Notes under the pieces: model-generated
What the model was told of the DNA's origin: nothing
The model's input: the letters and a program-made list of their open reading frames with translations, nothing else
Database searches by the model: none
Part shown: one piece after another, positions 45,490 to 54,612 of the stretch
Layout: each line of letters begins with the position of its first letter
How positions within the stretch are numbered: the first letter of the stretch is position 1
Position numbers and translations under genes: made by a program
Assembly (NCBI RefSeq): GCF_000069785.1
Contig: NC_010530.1
Coordinates: 738,001-802,000, forward strand
Source: Cupriavidus taiwanensis LMG 19424
GTDB lineage: Bacteria > Pseudomonadota > Gammaproteobacteria > Burkholderiales > Burkholderiaceae
Length of the DNA: 64,000 nt
Reading direction: 5' to 3'

Positions 45490-46775
45490 AAGCCTGCGGG
45501 CCCTGATGGTATTCGCCGGGAACGTCCCTCACTTTTTGGCGTGCTCGTTGTGGCACCAGTAGGTCGTCGGGTTTCCGCTCCCGCGGTCCAACCTGTTTTG
45601 CCATCACCTCCACTTACCGTCGCAACCTGTGAACGGATTCCCTGCTTGCTAGCTCAGCCTGCCGTTAGGCAAGCTTGACCGAGACATAGTCGCGGTCATA
45701 GGTTCGGTTGTGGGCCAACAGAGCCCAGGCCGTGCGCGCCATCTTGTTGGCCATGGCGACGCCTACGACGTTAGCCGGACGGCGCTGGACCAGCGCCGTA
45801 CTCCAATGGCTTTGCCCCTTGCGACGCAAGTGACTGAGCACGATCCGCGCACCGTGAATCAGCAAGGTGCGCAGATAGGTGTCGCCGCGTTTGCTGATGC
45901 CCCCGAGATTCACTTTGCCACCGGTACCGCGCTGTCTTGGCACTAAGCCAAGGAATGCCGCCAGTTGCCGGCCTGAGCGGAAGGCGTGCACGTCGCCAAT
46001 GGTGGCCACCAGCGCTGTCGCGGTGAGCGGGCCAATCCCGGGAATGGCAGCGACGGTCTGGCAATCGTGATCTTCCTTGAGCCAGGTGTTCAAGCGGATT
46101 TCGATTTGCCCGATTTCCTCGTCCAGGCGTGCGATGTCTTGTAATTGCTCGGCCACGGAATCGAACAGCACGCGCGGCAACTGCTGTTCGAGTTCGGCCA
46201 TATGTTGCTTGATCTCTTCCAATCCGGCACGGCGTCCGCGACGGAAGTGAATGCCGAACTCGAACAGCACGCCGCGCAACTGGTTGATCAACATGGTGCG
46301 CATCTTCACGCGCAGGGCGCGGAATCCATGCAGGGCAAGGATGGCCTGCTGTGTTTCGGTCTTGCGCGCGACTTGGCGCATGCCGGGCTGATGTACGGCG
46401 GTCCAGATGGCCTTGGCATCGGCCACGTCGGTCTTGTTGGTCTGCACAAAGGGACGTACAAAGGCGGCATGCAAGAGCACGGGCTTATGGCCAAGTGCGG
46501 CGAGCTGGCGTGCCCACCAGTGTGCGCTGCCACAAGCCTCCAGTGCGACACGACCAGGCGCGCGCTTGGCCAGGAAGTTGAGCAGGGCCTTACGCGTAAA
46601 GCGACGGTTGAAACACTCGCCTGAAGGCTCAACCCAATAGAGCTGGAAAACACCCTTTGCAATGTCCAGACCGTAAGTCGTAGTATTCATTTCGGGTTCC
46701 TCCATCCTGTGTGGATTGTGCGAACTTCCACTCTGGCACATCGATGCCGTTTCGTGATGGAGGGCCCACCTATCC
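45490..46775 (-). mobile_element. IS110-family insertion sequence
   Basis: The element carries one transposase gene. Approximate ends were placed at the short inverted GGGCCCT (45498-45504) and AGGGCCC (46761-46767), giving about 1.28 kb. IS110 elements have few or no terminal repeats and make no target duplication, so the ends are estimates. It interrupts a region of dispersed repeats after the TauE-like gene. Confidence 0.7.
45665..46690 (-). CDS. IS110-family transposase
   Basis: A 341-residue DEDD-type transposase. The RuvC-like first Asp is Asp9 in YGLDIAKGVF, then VALEACGSAHWWA, and NKTDVADAKAIWTA; the C-terminal transposase_20 part has IPGIGPLTATALVATIGD and the serine motif GGISKRGDTYLRTLLIHGA. 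The frame is intact and full length, so the element may be active. No accessory gene is present. Confidence 0.92.
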   Translation of the reverse strand: MNTTTYGLDIAKGVFQLYWVEPSGECFNRRFTRKALLNFLAKRAPGRVALEACGSAHWWARQLAALGHKPVLLHAAFVRPFVQTNKTDVADAKAIWTAVHQPGMRQVARKTETQQAILALHGFRALRVKMRTMLINQLRGVLFEFGIHFRRGRRAGLEEIKQHMAELEQQLPRVLFDSVAEQLQDIARLDEEIGQIEIRLNTWLKEDHDCQTVAAIPGIGPLTATALVATIGDVHAFRSGRQLAAFLGLVPRQRGTGGKVNLGGISKRGDTYLRTLLIHGARIVLSHLRRKGQSHWSTALVQRRPANVVGVAMANKMARTAWALLAHNRTYDRDYVSVKLA

Positions 46776-47285
46776 TGTCACGTTCCCCAGAAGCACAACT
46801 GAACTACCAGCGCCTCTTTGATCGGGAGAGGCCGGGGGCGCGTTCATTCCATCTTCTTGGCCGAGCGCCAAGAAGTAGGCAAGAAGCGCGTCGCCTATGC
46901 GGCTGGCAATCAATTCCGCGGCGTTGGCGGTTCAGGCGGTGGTGATTTCCGTTTGGCGTGGGTGCCCGTTCGAACCTGCTAACGCTATGTGAGTCAGGGA
47001 CGGTGCCTACGATCACCCACTATTGAACGATCCCAACAGGGTGTAGGCAGCCTGCTGCTGGCGCTATTGGTGGGACGCCTTCGGCTGCGCTGCGCGCACT
47101 CCCAATCTCAGGTCTATTGCTCGGGCACGGAGTGCGTCGCTGCGCTCGCACGCGCTATCGCTGGCGAGCCCAAAGGACTTTTCCCTCCCGCCTCTTTGCT
47201 CCCCTCTCCCGCTTGCGGGAGAGGGGCGGGCGGGGGAGAGGGCCGGTGCATCTACGAAGTCCGGCCATCGCTTCCCGAAAGTCCG
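46776..47285. other. Gene-free stretch with hairpins and dispersed repeats
   Basis: Right flank of the IS element, no gene seen. It holds a 9-bp hairpin CTTCTTGGC/GCCAAGAAG (46853-46875), a 72-base dispersed repeat (47083-47154, listed separately) and a 12-bp CCCCTCTCCCGC/GCGGGAGAGGGG hairpin (47201-47226) that may end transcripts running into the lacI-type gene. Confidence 0.6.
47083..47154. repeat. 72-bp dispersed repeat, second copy at 57453-57524
   Basis: From GGCTGCGCTGCGCGCACTC through ATCTCAGGTCT to TGCGTCGCTGCGCTCGCAC the sequence matches, with scattered differences, the reverse complement of 57453-57524. Both copies are next to other repeat fragments and outside genes. Confidence 0.7.
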
Positions 47286-48323
47286 TCAAGCCCCCGGAAT
47301 CGACGACGCTCTCACCACCAGTTCGGGCTTGGGTCCGGTGATGACCGTGCGGCCGCGCTCGCCCGACAGGTGCGCGAACAGCAGTTCCACCGCCAGCGAG
47401 GCCACCCGCTCCAGGTGCAGGTTCACCGCGGTCAGCGGCGGCTGCGCGCTGCGCGCGCGGATGCCGTCGTAGCGCGTCACCACCAGCACGTCGGCGGGCA
47501 CGCGCTTGCCCAGCGCCTGCAGGTGCGCCATGGCGCCGACCGCGAAGGCATCCACCGGCGCGCAGAGCGCGTCCATGCCCGGCATCTTGGCCAGCAGTTG
47601 CGCGCAGGCCTCGGCGCCCGCGGCTTCGCCGTGTTCCTCGGCCGCCTTGACGACATGGCAGGGCAGCCCCAGTGCCTGCGTAAATTCGCGGTAGGCGCGT
47701 TCCGTTTCCACGTACGACTGCCGCGGCGCCGCGCCGATCATCAGGCCGATCCGCCGGCGCCCGTGGCCGTGCAGGTGCGCCAGCAGCAGCCGCGCGGTCT
47801 CGTACGACTGCAAATCGACGCAGGGCACCGGGGTGTCGGTGAGCGGCTCGCGCCCGATCGAGACGATGCTGACGCCGCGCTCGCGCAGCCGCGCGATATG
47901 CGGGTCGCCGGCGATCGGTTCGATCACGATGGCGCCGTCGATATCGAGCGTATCGAGCAGCCCGCCGGCGCCTTCCAGCGGCGGCACCAGCACCACGCCC
48001 AGCCCGCGCCCCATCGCCGCCTCGGCCGCGATCGCCGCCACTTCCATCATGAAGCCCAGCCGCGAGGTGCCGCCCGCCACCGCGAACGGCATCGACGACA
48101 GCAGCGCGATGCAGTTGGCGCGCCCCGACTGCAGCCGCTGTGCGCGAACGCTGGGCCGGTAGCCCAGTTCCGCGGCCACGCGCTTGACGCGCGCGCGCGT
48201 GGCGGGGTCCAGCACACCGCGGTCGTTCAGCGCATGCGACACCGTGGTCAGCGAAACCCCGGCGGCGCGGGCGACGTCGTGGATGGTGATGCGGCGGGGG
48301 CGGTCGGGGGTGGATTGGGTCAT
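47286..48323 (-). CDS. LacI-family repressor
   Basis: A 345-residue regulator. The N-terminal helix-turn-helix reads RITIHDVARAAGVSLTTVSHALNDRG, with the hinge GYRPSVRAQRLQSGR, followed by a periplasmic-binding-like effector domain (about 65-340). It is the last gene of a leftward pair after the BrkB-like gene, 53 bp apart. No sugar or catabolic operon adjoins it, so the target is not clear. The upstream ribosome site is weak. Confidence 0.86.
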   Translation of the reverse strand: MTQSTPDRPRRITIHDVARAAGVSLTTVSHALNDRGVLDPATRARVKRVAAELGYRPSVRAQRLQSGRANCIALLSSMPFAVAGGTSRLGFMMEVAAIAAEAAMGRGLGVVLVPPLEGAGGLLDTLDIDGAIVIEPIAGDPHIARLRERGVSIVSIGREPLTDTPVPCVDLQSYETARLLLAHLHGHGRRRIGLMIGAAPRQSYVETERAYREFTQALGLPCHVVKAAEEHGEAAGAEACAQLLAKMPGMDALCAPVDAFAVGAMAHLQALGKRVPADVLVVTRYDGIRARSAQPPLTAVNLHLERVASLAVELLFAHLSGERGRTVITGPKPELVVRASSIPGA

Positions 48324-48376
48324 GCGGGGAAAGGGCGTTGGCTCAAGGGGGGAGCATACCGCAGCGGCTGCGGCCC

Positions 48377-49282
48377 TCAGGTATGAAATTCCTCTGCCCG
48401 GCCACCGCGCCCCGGCAGCTTGTGCCAGGCGCCGCGCTCGAATTCCGCGATCACCTGCGCGCCGAGCAGCAGCAGCGTCGCCGCGATTTCCAGGCTGAGC
48501 AGCACCACGATCGCCGTGGTCAGCGAGCCATAGACCCGTCCTACCTGCGACAGCGTGGTGAAGTACCACACCAGCACGTGGCGCGAGATCTCCCACAGCA
48601 CCGCGGCGATCACCGCGCCGCTGAGCGCGTGGCGCAGCGACAGCCGGCCGACCGGCATCACCATGTAGATCGAGGTCAGCATCAGTACCTCGCCGATAAA
48701 GCCTAGCAGGTAGAGCAGGCCGGTGGAGAGGCGGTCCAGCGACCAGTCGTGGCCCAGCACCTCGACGTGCCGTTCGCCGATTGCCAGCAGCGCGCCGGAT
48801 ACCACCGTTACCAGCAGCAGGCCGATGCTGAGCACGGCGATGTAGCAGTACGGCAGCAGCGCAGAGACCAGGAAATGGCGGCGCCGGATCGCCACGCGGT
48901 GCTCGAAGATGACCGACATGGCGTTCTCCAGCACGGTGAAGGCGAGCGAGCTGAAGAACAGCATGGTGCCCAGCAGCACCCAGCCGATGGTGCCGCGGTT
49001 GCGCAGGAAGCCGGCCAGCTCGGTGACCAGGGCGCGCGCCTGGCCGGGCACGATCCACTCGAGATAGCGCGCCAGCGTCGACAGCAGCAGCTCGGGCTCG
49101 ATCACGTGCGACAGCGCGATCACCATCAGGATCAGCAGCGGCACGATCGACAGCAGCGCGTAGTAGGCGACCGCGCCGGCCAGCAGCAGGCCCTGGTTGG
49201 CGCGGAACTGCCGCAGCGTGTACCAGGCAAAGCGCAGCGGATGGCGCAGCAGGTCGCTGATGAGGGCGTGGGCAAGGTGCAT
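48377..49282 (-). CDS. YihY/BrkB-family inner-membrane protein (full length)
   Basis: A 301-residue membrane protein with six predicted helices. Family features are ANQGLLLAGAVAYYALLSIVPLLILMVIAL, LLGTMLFFSSLAFTVLENAMSVIF and the late YGSLTTAIVVLLSLEIAATLLLLGAQVIAEFER, parallel to the end of the truncated BrkB protein at the left window edge. An ATG at 49282 is preferred over a GTG three codons upstream. Function unknown. Confidence 0.86.
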   Translation of the reverse strand: MHLAHALISDLLRHPLRFAWYTLRQFRANQGLLLAGAVAYYALLSIVPLLILMVIALSHVIEPELLLSTLARYLEWIVPGQARALVTELAGFLRNRGTIGWVLLGTMLFFSSLAFTVLENAMSVIFEHRVAIRRRHFLVSALLPYCYIAVLSIGLLLVTVVSGALLAIGERHVEVLGHDWSLDRLSTGLLYLLGFIGEVLMLTSIYMVMPVGRLSLRHALSGAVIAAVLWEISRHVLVWYFTTLSQVGRVYGSLTTAIVVLLSLEIAATLLLLGAQVIAEFERGAWHKLPGRGGRAEEFHT

Positions 49283-49508
49283 GGCGGGCACCGGAAGTGG
49301 CGGTTGACGACATTATGCGGCGCGCCAGGCCTGGGTTGCATGCCTGCGCCGACATTCCCAGGGGTTATGGCGCTATTCCGAACGGACGATTGTGGCCATG
49401 GCCGCCGGCCTGCAACATGGCGCCCGTGGCCTGCTGCGGCAGGCCGGCAACGCATCACAAAAGACGGCGCATCGACGGTGCAGCCGCCTCGACAGCCATG
49501 GAGACAGC

Positions 49509-50885
49509 ATGCAGGCACAAGCGAAGTCGCGCGGGAAGGGGCTCCGACGCAGTCGGGGTTGGCGGACGGTGGTGCCGCTGGTGGCGTTGATGGTCGCGCC
49601 GGCCGGCGTAGCACTGGCGCAAGGCGCGGGCCAGCCCGCGGCAGTGGCCGAGAGCGAAGTCATGCAGGGCTTCCCGCCACCGCCGGACAAGCAGGTCGGT
49701 CGCGGCACCGGCTTGCGCCCGCCTTATATGCGATGGGCCTTCCGGCACGCGCGCGAGATGTCGCCCACCGTCGGCATCCGCCATGCGAGCCTGCCGCTGG
49801 CGCTGCCGGGCCAGTCGGCGCCGGAGCTGGACGCCGTCGGCTTTACCGTCGCGGGACAGACGGTGCGGGTGGCGGACTACCTGCGCGATACGCATACCGA
49901 TGGCTTTATCGTGCTGCACCAGGGCCGGATCGTGTACGAGCGCTACCTTGCCGGCTTCGATCCGCACCAGCCGCATATCTGGGCATCGATGACCAAGTCC
50001 GTGACGGGTCTGCTGGCGGCGATGCTGGTCGAAGAGGGCAGGCTCGATCCGCAGGCGCGGCTGGCTCAATACGTGCCCGAACTGGCCGGCAATCCGTTCG
50101 GCGAGGCCACGGTGCAGCAGAACCTGGACATGGAGGTGCCGGTGGGCTATCCGCAGGCACTGCCGCCGGACCTGGGACTGTTCGGCGCGGTGGGCATCGT
50201 GCCGCGCAAGGCCGATGCGCCCGACACCATCTATGACTTCCTCAAGGTCGTGCACGCCACCGGCAGCGCCGGCGAGGGGCCGGACGGCGGCGTCTGGTAT
50301 TACCAGAACGGCTCGCCGGAAGCGGTGGCGTGGGCGCTGCGCCGCGTTACGGGCAAGCGCTGGGCCGACCTCGTCACCGAGCGCTTGTGGTCGCGCTTCG
50401 CCGATGACGACGCCTACACCCAGGTCGATCGCCAGGGCACCGAAATGGCCAGTGGCGGCATGAATTCGACGCTGCGCGATGCCGCCCGCTTTGCCGAGAC
50501 CGTGCGCCGCGCCGCGGCCGGCGATGCCACGGTCGGCATTTCGCCGAAGGCGGTGCGGATCGCGCTGCAGCCGGCAAGCAACCAAGCCCGCTTCGCGCGC
50601 GGCAATACCACCGCGGGGCGCGATGGCTACGGCTACCGCAACTACTGGTTCCAGCGCAACGACGGCGATGGCAGCATCGAGGCCAGCGGCCGCTTCGGCC
50701 AGAAGATCTACATCAATCCTGCCCGCGAGCTGACCGTGGTGAAGTTCTCGGCCAGTCCCGACGGCGCCGCGCGCGCGACCAGCGCCGCCGCCGTGCGCAA
50801 GCGCGACGATCCGGCGCGCGCGCTCGAATCCTCCGAAGCCATGGTGGCGGCGGCGCACGCCTTGCTGCGCGCGGCCAGCCGCTGA
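49509..50885 (+). CDS. Secreted serine hydrolase, beta-lactamase/NylB type
   Basis: A 458-residue penicillin-recognising-enzyme relative. Signal peptide TVVPLVALMVAPAGVALA, then the catalytic S-x-x-K as Ser160-Met-Thr-Lys163 in HIWASMTKSVTG, a Y-x-N-like motif in WYYQNGSPEAVAWAL, and a C-terminal region around GRFGQKIYINPARELTVVKFSAS. The YYQNGS segment and SMTKS are close to 6-aminohexanoate-dimer hydrolase and esterases of the EstB group rather than true beta-lactamases. GGAGACAGC precedes the ATG. It stands alone as a transcription unit. Confidence 0.83.
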   Translation: MQAQAKSRGKGLRRSRGWRTVVPLVALMVAPAGVALAQGAGQPAAVAESEVMQGFPPPPDKQVGRGTGLRPPYMRWAFRHAREMSPTVGIRHASLPLALPGQSAPELDAVGFTVAGQTVRVADYLRDTHTDGFIVLHQGRIVYERYLAGFDPHQPHIWASMTKSVTGLLAAMLVEEGRLDPQARLAQYVPELAGNPFGEATVQQNLDMEVPVGYPQALPPDLGLFGAVGIVPRKADAPDTIYDFLKVVHATGSAGEGPDGGVWYYQNGSPEAVAWALRRVTGKRWADLVTERLWSRFADDDAYTQVDRQGTEMASGGMNSTLRDAARFAETVRRAAAGDATVGISPKAVRIALQPASNQARFARGNTTAGRDGYGYRNYWFQRNDGDGSIEASGRFGQKIYINPARELTVVKFSASPDGAARATSAAAVRKRDDPARALESSEAMVAAAHALLRAASR

Positions 50886-50961
50886 TCTACGCCGGGGTTG
50901 CCGGCCATTTCCTCCGCGCACCGGGTTCGCCCGCGACGCTGGCCGGGACCGGCCGCCGATC

Positions 50962-51570
50962 TCAGGCCAGCGGCAGCTTCAGCACCTGCTCGGTGGTCAG
51001 GATATCGCCGAAGGTATCGTCGAGCGCGGCCAGGGCGGCGCGGTGCAGGTCCTGGTGCGCGATCGTGCCGGCCACGGTATCCAGGTCGCGCGTGGCGCAG
51101 GCGTCGGCCGCCACGATCACGCCGTAGCCCAGCGGCACCGCGTCGCGCGCCGCGCCGGTGACGCAGGCGTGAGTCATCAGGCCGGTGATGATCAGGGTCT
51201 GGATGCCGGCGGCCTTGAGCCGCTGGTCCAGGTCGGTGGTCGGGAATGCGCTGACCGAAGTCTTTTGCAGGACGGTGTGGTGCGGAGCCGGCTGCAGGTC
51301 GCCGTGGAAGGCCACGGTGGCGCCATGTTCGGCGAAGACAGGGCTGCCCGCCGGGGTGACGTGCTGGATGTGGAACACGGGCATGCCGGCGGCATCCGCG
51401 TGGCCGACCAGGCGCCGCGCGTTGCCAAGGGCCGCGGCACCATCGGGAATCGGCAGCTTGCCGCTGAAATACTCGTTCTGGAAATCGATGACCAGCACGG
51501 CGGTACTGGCGGCGTCGATGGCAGCGCGGGCCGGTGCGCCGGCGATCTTGCGTAGGGTCGGGTGGTGCAT
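50962..51570 (-). CDS. Isochorismatase-family cysteine hydrolase
   Basis: A 202-residue hydrolase. The catalytic triad is Asp29 (VLVIDFQNEYF), Lys103 (TVLQKTSVSAF) and Cys136 (MTHACVTGAARDA) with the cis-peptide before it. Relatives are nicotinamidases, N-carbamoyl hydrolases and other amidases. A GlxA-type regulator is divergent and a 9-bp inverted repeat lies between, so it is probably controlled by it. Confidence 0.87.
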   Translation of the reverse strand: MHHPTLRKIAGAPARAAIDAASTAVLVIDFQNEYFSGKLPIPDGAAALGNARRLVGHADAAGMPVFHIQHVTPAGSPVFAEHGATVAFHGDLQPAPHHTVLQKTSVSAFPTTDLDQRLKAAGIQTLIITGLMTHACVTGAARDAVPLGYGVIVAADACATRDLDTVAGTIAHQDLHRAALAALDDTFGDILTTEQVLKLPLA

Positions 51571-51678
51571 GGTGGTCCTCGTCACAGGGAAGGAAGCGGG
51601 CGTCGCCGCTGGCGGCCGCTGGTTGGCCGCAGGCGCGGCATGGAGCGTAGTTTCCGGCACCGACTGCAGCATCGGAAG

Positions 51679-51713
51679 TGGCCCGATGGACAACATCCGA
51701 TAGAATCGGGCCA
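51679..51713. promoter_or_regulatory. Inverted repeat between isochorismatase and GlxA-type genes
   Basis: TGGCCCGAT-N17-ATCGGGCCA, perfect 9-bp arms, with a nested CCGAT-aga-ATCGG (51698-51710). A TAGAAT hexamer (51701-51706) within it could be a -10 box of the rightward regulator gene. It is a strong candidate operator for the divergent pair. Confidence 0.6.
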
Positions 51714-51786
51714 AACCACGTGACGTGGCCATGCCGTTGCAGCCAACAGACCGCCCCCGACCCGCCCCCTACCCAGCGAGATTGCG

Positions 51787-52758
51787 ATGCACACCGTCGC
51801 GGTGATTGCCTTCGAAGGCATCAGCCCCTTCCACCTGTCCGTGCCCTGCATCGTCTTTGGCGACGACCTCGACCGCCTGGGTGTGCCACGCTACCGGCTG
51901 CTGATCTGCGGCGAGAAGCCGGGCCTGATTTCCACCATGTCGGGCTTCCGCATCGAGGTGGAGCACAACCTGTCGGTGCTGGAGCAGGCCGATACCGTGA
52001 TCATGCCGGCGTGGCGCGATCCGGCCGAGCGCGCCCCGCAAGCGCTGCTCGATGCGCTCCGGTGCGCGAGCGCGCGCGGCGCGCGCATTGCCGGATTGTG
52101 CCTGGGCACCTTCGTGGTGGCCGAGGCCGGCCTGCTCGACGGGCGCACCGCGGCCACGCACTGGGCATGGGCCGACGATTTCGCGCAACGCTACCCCCGG
52201 GTGCGGCTCGACCGCGATTCGCTCTATATCGACGACGGCGCCATCCTGACCTCGGCCGGCACCGCGGCCGCGCTGGACTGCTGCCTGCACCTGGTGCGGC
52301 GCGACCACGGCGCCGAGGTGGCCAACCGCGTCGCGCGGCGCATGGTGGTGGCCCCGCACCGGCACGGCGGCCAGGCGCAATACATCGAGCACCCGCTGCC
52401 GCAGGCGGACGGCGCCGACCGGCTCGGCATGACGCTGGACTGGGCCATCGCGCACCTGTCCGAGCCGCTGACATTGGACACGCTGGCCGAGAAAGCCGGC
52501 ATGAGCCGGCGCAATTTCACGCGCCGCTTCAAGGAGAAGACCGGGACCACCGTGACGCAGTGGGTGCTGAACCACCGGCTGACCGCGGCGCGCCGCTTGC
52601 TGGAGACGACCGACAAGGGCGTCGACCTGGTGGCCGAGCTGGTCGGGTTCGGGTCGGCGGTCTCCCTGCGCCAGCACTTCACCCAGGCGCTGGCGGTGTC
52701 GCCATCGGCCTACCGCAAGCAGTTCGGCACCGCGGTGCCGCGTCACACGGTCAGGTAA
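51787..52758 (+). CDS. GlxA-type AraC-family regulator with DJ-1/PfpI domain
   Basis: A 323-residue regulator. The N-terminal DJ-1/PfpI-like domain (about 1-190) has the nucleophile-elbow region IAGLCLGTFVVAEAGLLDGR with Cys in LCLG, although a working enzyme is not implied. The C-terminal AraC DNA-binding part reads LAEKAGMSRRNFTRRFKEKTGTTVTQW and VAELVGFGSAVSLRQHFTQ. It pairs divergently with the isochorismatase gene, a common combination. Its last 8 bases overlap the end of the convergent PAP2 gene. Confidence 0.88.
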   Translation: MHTVAVIAFEGISPFHLSVPCIVFGDDLDRLGVPRYRLLICGEKPGLISTMSGFRIEVEHNLSVLEQADTVIMPAWRDPAERAPQALLDALRCASARGARIAGLCLGTFVVAEAGLLDGRTAATHWAWADDFAQRYPRVRLDRDSLYIDDGAILTSAGTAAALDCCLHLVRRDHGAEVANRVARRMVVAPHRHGGQAQYIEHPLPQADGADRLGMTLDWAIAHLSEPLTLDTLAEKAGMSRRNFTRRFKEKTGTTVTQWVLNHRLTAARRLLETTDKGVDLVAELVGFGSAVSLRQHFTQALAVSPSAYRKQFGTAVPRHTVR

Positions 52759-53440
52759 CCTTCATCAGCGACGAGGCGACGGTGCGGATCTCGTCGAAAT
52801 TGGTGATCAGCCCGAAGCTCAGCAGGAACATGCCGACATGGAACAGGCCCCGGTATCGGTCCAACAAAAACAGGAACGGCGCCGCAATGCGCTTGCGCAA
52901 CGGCGGCCGGGTCAGCACCAGGCATGTCAGCACGCCCAGGAGGGCGCCGGCGATCACGTCGGTCGGGTAGTGCAGTCCGACGAAGACGCGGGCCAGGCAG
53001 ATCAGCAGCACGGCATACGCCAGCGCCAGCATGCCAAGCCAGCGCGCGGCGACCATCACGCCGGTGGCCACGGCACACCATATCATCGCGTGATCGCTGG
53101 GAAATGAACTCCATGTGCGCATGCCATCGTCCGAGGCCAGCAAAAAGTGCAGGCCGACATCCGGATCGGCCATGGGCCGCACGCGAAATGGCAGCCAGTT
53201 CGCCAGCAGCCGGCCCAGCACCAGCGCGCAGAACGCGGCGACAACGGTCGCGGTCACAATTTCCCGATCGCGTTGCTTGTCCGTGCCGTCGCGGAACCAG
53301 ATCCACCACAACAGCGCCACCATGGGCAGGCCCCGCAGCATGTAGAACTGCGTAAAGGCCAGCACCCCGCGATCGAAGACGGGCCAGCGGAACGAGAACT
53401 GGTTCAGGAAGTGAATGATGCTGCTGTCGAAGGCGTTCAT
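52751..53440 (-). CDS. PAP2-family membrane phosphatase
   Basis: A 229-residue polytopic phosphatase. The three PAP2 motifs are LLANWLPFRVRP, SFPSDHA (a Ser-Asp variant of the usual PSGH) and ARVFVGLHYPTDV with catalytic His and Asp. Five or six helices are visible. Substrates in the family include phosphatidate and undecaprenyl diphosphate. GGGGGAGGG immediately before the ATG is a strong ribosome site. Confidence 0.87.
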   Translation of the reverse strand: MNAFDSSIIHFLNQFSFRWPVFDRGVLAFTQFYMLRGLPMVALLWWIWFRDGTDKQRDREIVTATVVAAFCALVLGRLLANWLPFRVRPMADPDVGLHFLLASDDGMRTWSSFPSDHAMIWCAVATGVMVAARWLGMLALAYAVLLICLARVFVGLHYPTDVIAGALLGVLTCLVLTRPPLRKRIAAPFLFLLDRYRGLFHVGMFLLSFGLITNFDEIRTVASSLMKVT

Positions 53441-53642
53441 CCCTCCCCCAAAGGCAGGGTGACTCGCGGTCACCTGCTTTTATATCGGCAGAGTACAGGC
53501 AGGGATGGGGCCTCGTCCATGCGGGCTGGTCTCGCGTCGGTTCGTTGACGCACGTAACGGCAAGAGGGCACGGACGGCAATGGCGCACGCCAGGGCGGCT
53601 CCATTGCTGCCGCCCTGGCGTGCCGGATTCGCAGCAGGCGGT

Positions 53643-54101
53643 TCAGAGGCTGTCGTGCCGGCGCGAACCGCCGAACAGCCGCGCGCCCAGCACCACGCCG
53701 ACGCCAAGCGCAATCCCCAGAGCCCGCACAGGGTTGGCGTGGACGAACGTTTCCGTTCGCTCGAGGCTGGTTTCCCACTCGCTCATGACGCGTCCTTTCA
53801 CGCGCCGTGCCACGTCCGCCGACTTCGCCGCGATTTCCGTCGCCGCGCTGCCTGACCTGGCGGCAAGTTCAACGAACTCCGCCTTGGCGCGTTCGAGGTT
53901 CTCGCCGGACAGCGTTGGCAGGCGATCGATCAGCCGGTCGAGCTCGCGCGCCAGGTCCTGCGATCCGGACGATCGTGCCGGCGTGCTGCTCCATGGCGCG
54001 CTGCTGCTCATATTCGAACCCGATGCCGAGGGCATGCGCGTCTCCTGCTGGCGCATGCCTGATGTGCTGGTGGGCGTGATAGTCGTTTCCGTCTGTTCCA
54101 T
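53643..54101 (-). CDS. YqjD/ElaB-type DUF883 protein
   Basis: A 152-residue protein with a Ser/Thr-rich N-terminal half (to about 50), a helical amphipathic middle (QDLARELDRLIDRLPTLSGENLERAKAEFVEL), and one C-terminal membrane helix (PVRALGIALGVGVVLGARLFGG). That is the plan of YqjD, ElaB and YgaM, inner-membrane proteins that bind ribosomes in stationary phase. The N-terminal extension is longer than in Escherichia coli. GGAGGCGC upstream supports the ATG. Confidence 0.82.
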   Translation of the reverse strand: MEQTETTITPTSTSGMRQQETRMPSASGSNMSSSAPWSSTPARSSGSQDLARELDRLIDRLPTLSGENLERAKAEFVELAARSGSAATEIAAKSADVARRVKGRVMSEWETSLERTETFVHANPVRALGIALGVGVVLGARLFGGSRRHDSL

Positions 54102-54429
54102 GTTGCGCCTCCGCATTGAAGTATCCGGGCCCGCAGGGCTGCCCCCGCGCGCCTCCGGAGGGCGGTGCACCTTTCATGCCCGGCGATGGCGGTCGGCGCG
54201 ACCGCCTCAGCGCCATGCGCTGCGTGGCACTGCCGCAGCGTCTCACAGCCGCAACCGCGTGCCGCATTACAAAGTCAGCCAGATTTGCGCGCCGAGATTG
54301 CGCGGGCGGCCGTGAACCCGCACGGCGGCGCGGCGCGCAAGATCTCGGGCGCGCACAAATTCACGCGGCGCGGGTTGGCATGGCCGTTGCGTCGCCAAGG
54401 GTGTCGTACTTGGCAAGCAGGAGGGCATC
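54102..54429. other. 328-bp intergenic region between yqjD-like gene and small ORF
   Basis: No gene is seen. It holds the promoters of the leftward DUF883 gene and the rightward small gene. Only GC-rich low-significance repeats were noticed. Confidence 0.45.
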
Positions 54430-54612
54430 ATGGCACATCAAATTCCCCGGCCGGAGGAAGGGCCGAACGTACCCGAGGTGCCGCCGGCCGATCCTTCGCG
54501 AGAAAGCGAAGAGCAGCTTCCGCCCCGGCACGATGACGACCTCGGCAAGCCGCCGCGCCAGCCGGGACAGGAGGATCTGCGCAGGCGGTCATCCGGGTCA
54601 GTCCAGCAATAG
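54430..54612 (+). CDS. Small acidic/Pro-rich protein, function unknown
   Basis: A 60-residue hydrophilic protein with Pro-rich N- and C-halves and a charged centre (SRESEEQLPPRHDDDLG). AGGAGGGCATC directly before the ATG is an excellent ribosome site, which makes this small frame credible. No signal peptide, membrane helix or domain is seen; it is probably disordered. It is divergent from the DUF883 gene, which suggests a shared stress context (inference). Confidence 0.6.
   Translation: MAHQIPRPEEGPNVPEVPPADPSRESEEQLPPRHDDDLGKPPRQPGQEDLRRRSSGSVQQ

Noticed and set aside
49132..49614. Leftward frame between the second BrkB gene and the serine hydrolase
   Set aside because: Antisense shadow without ribosome site; both neighbours have good starts.
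52001..53588. Several long frames opposite GlxA and the PAP2 gene
   Set aside because: Pro/Arg/Ala low-complexity shadows of two genes with strong domain motifs.
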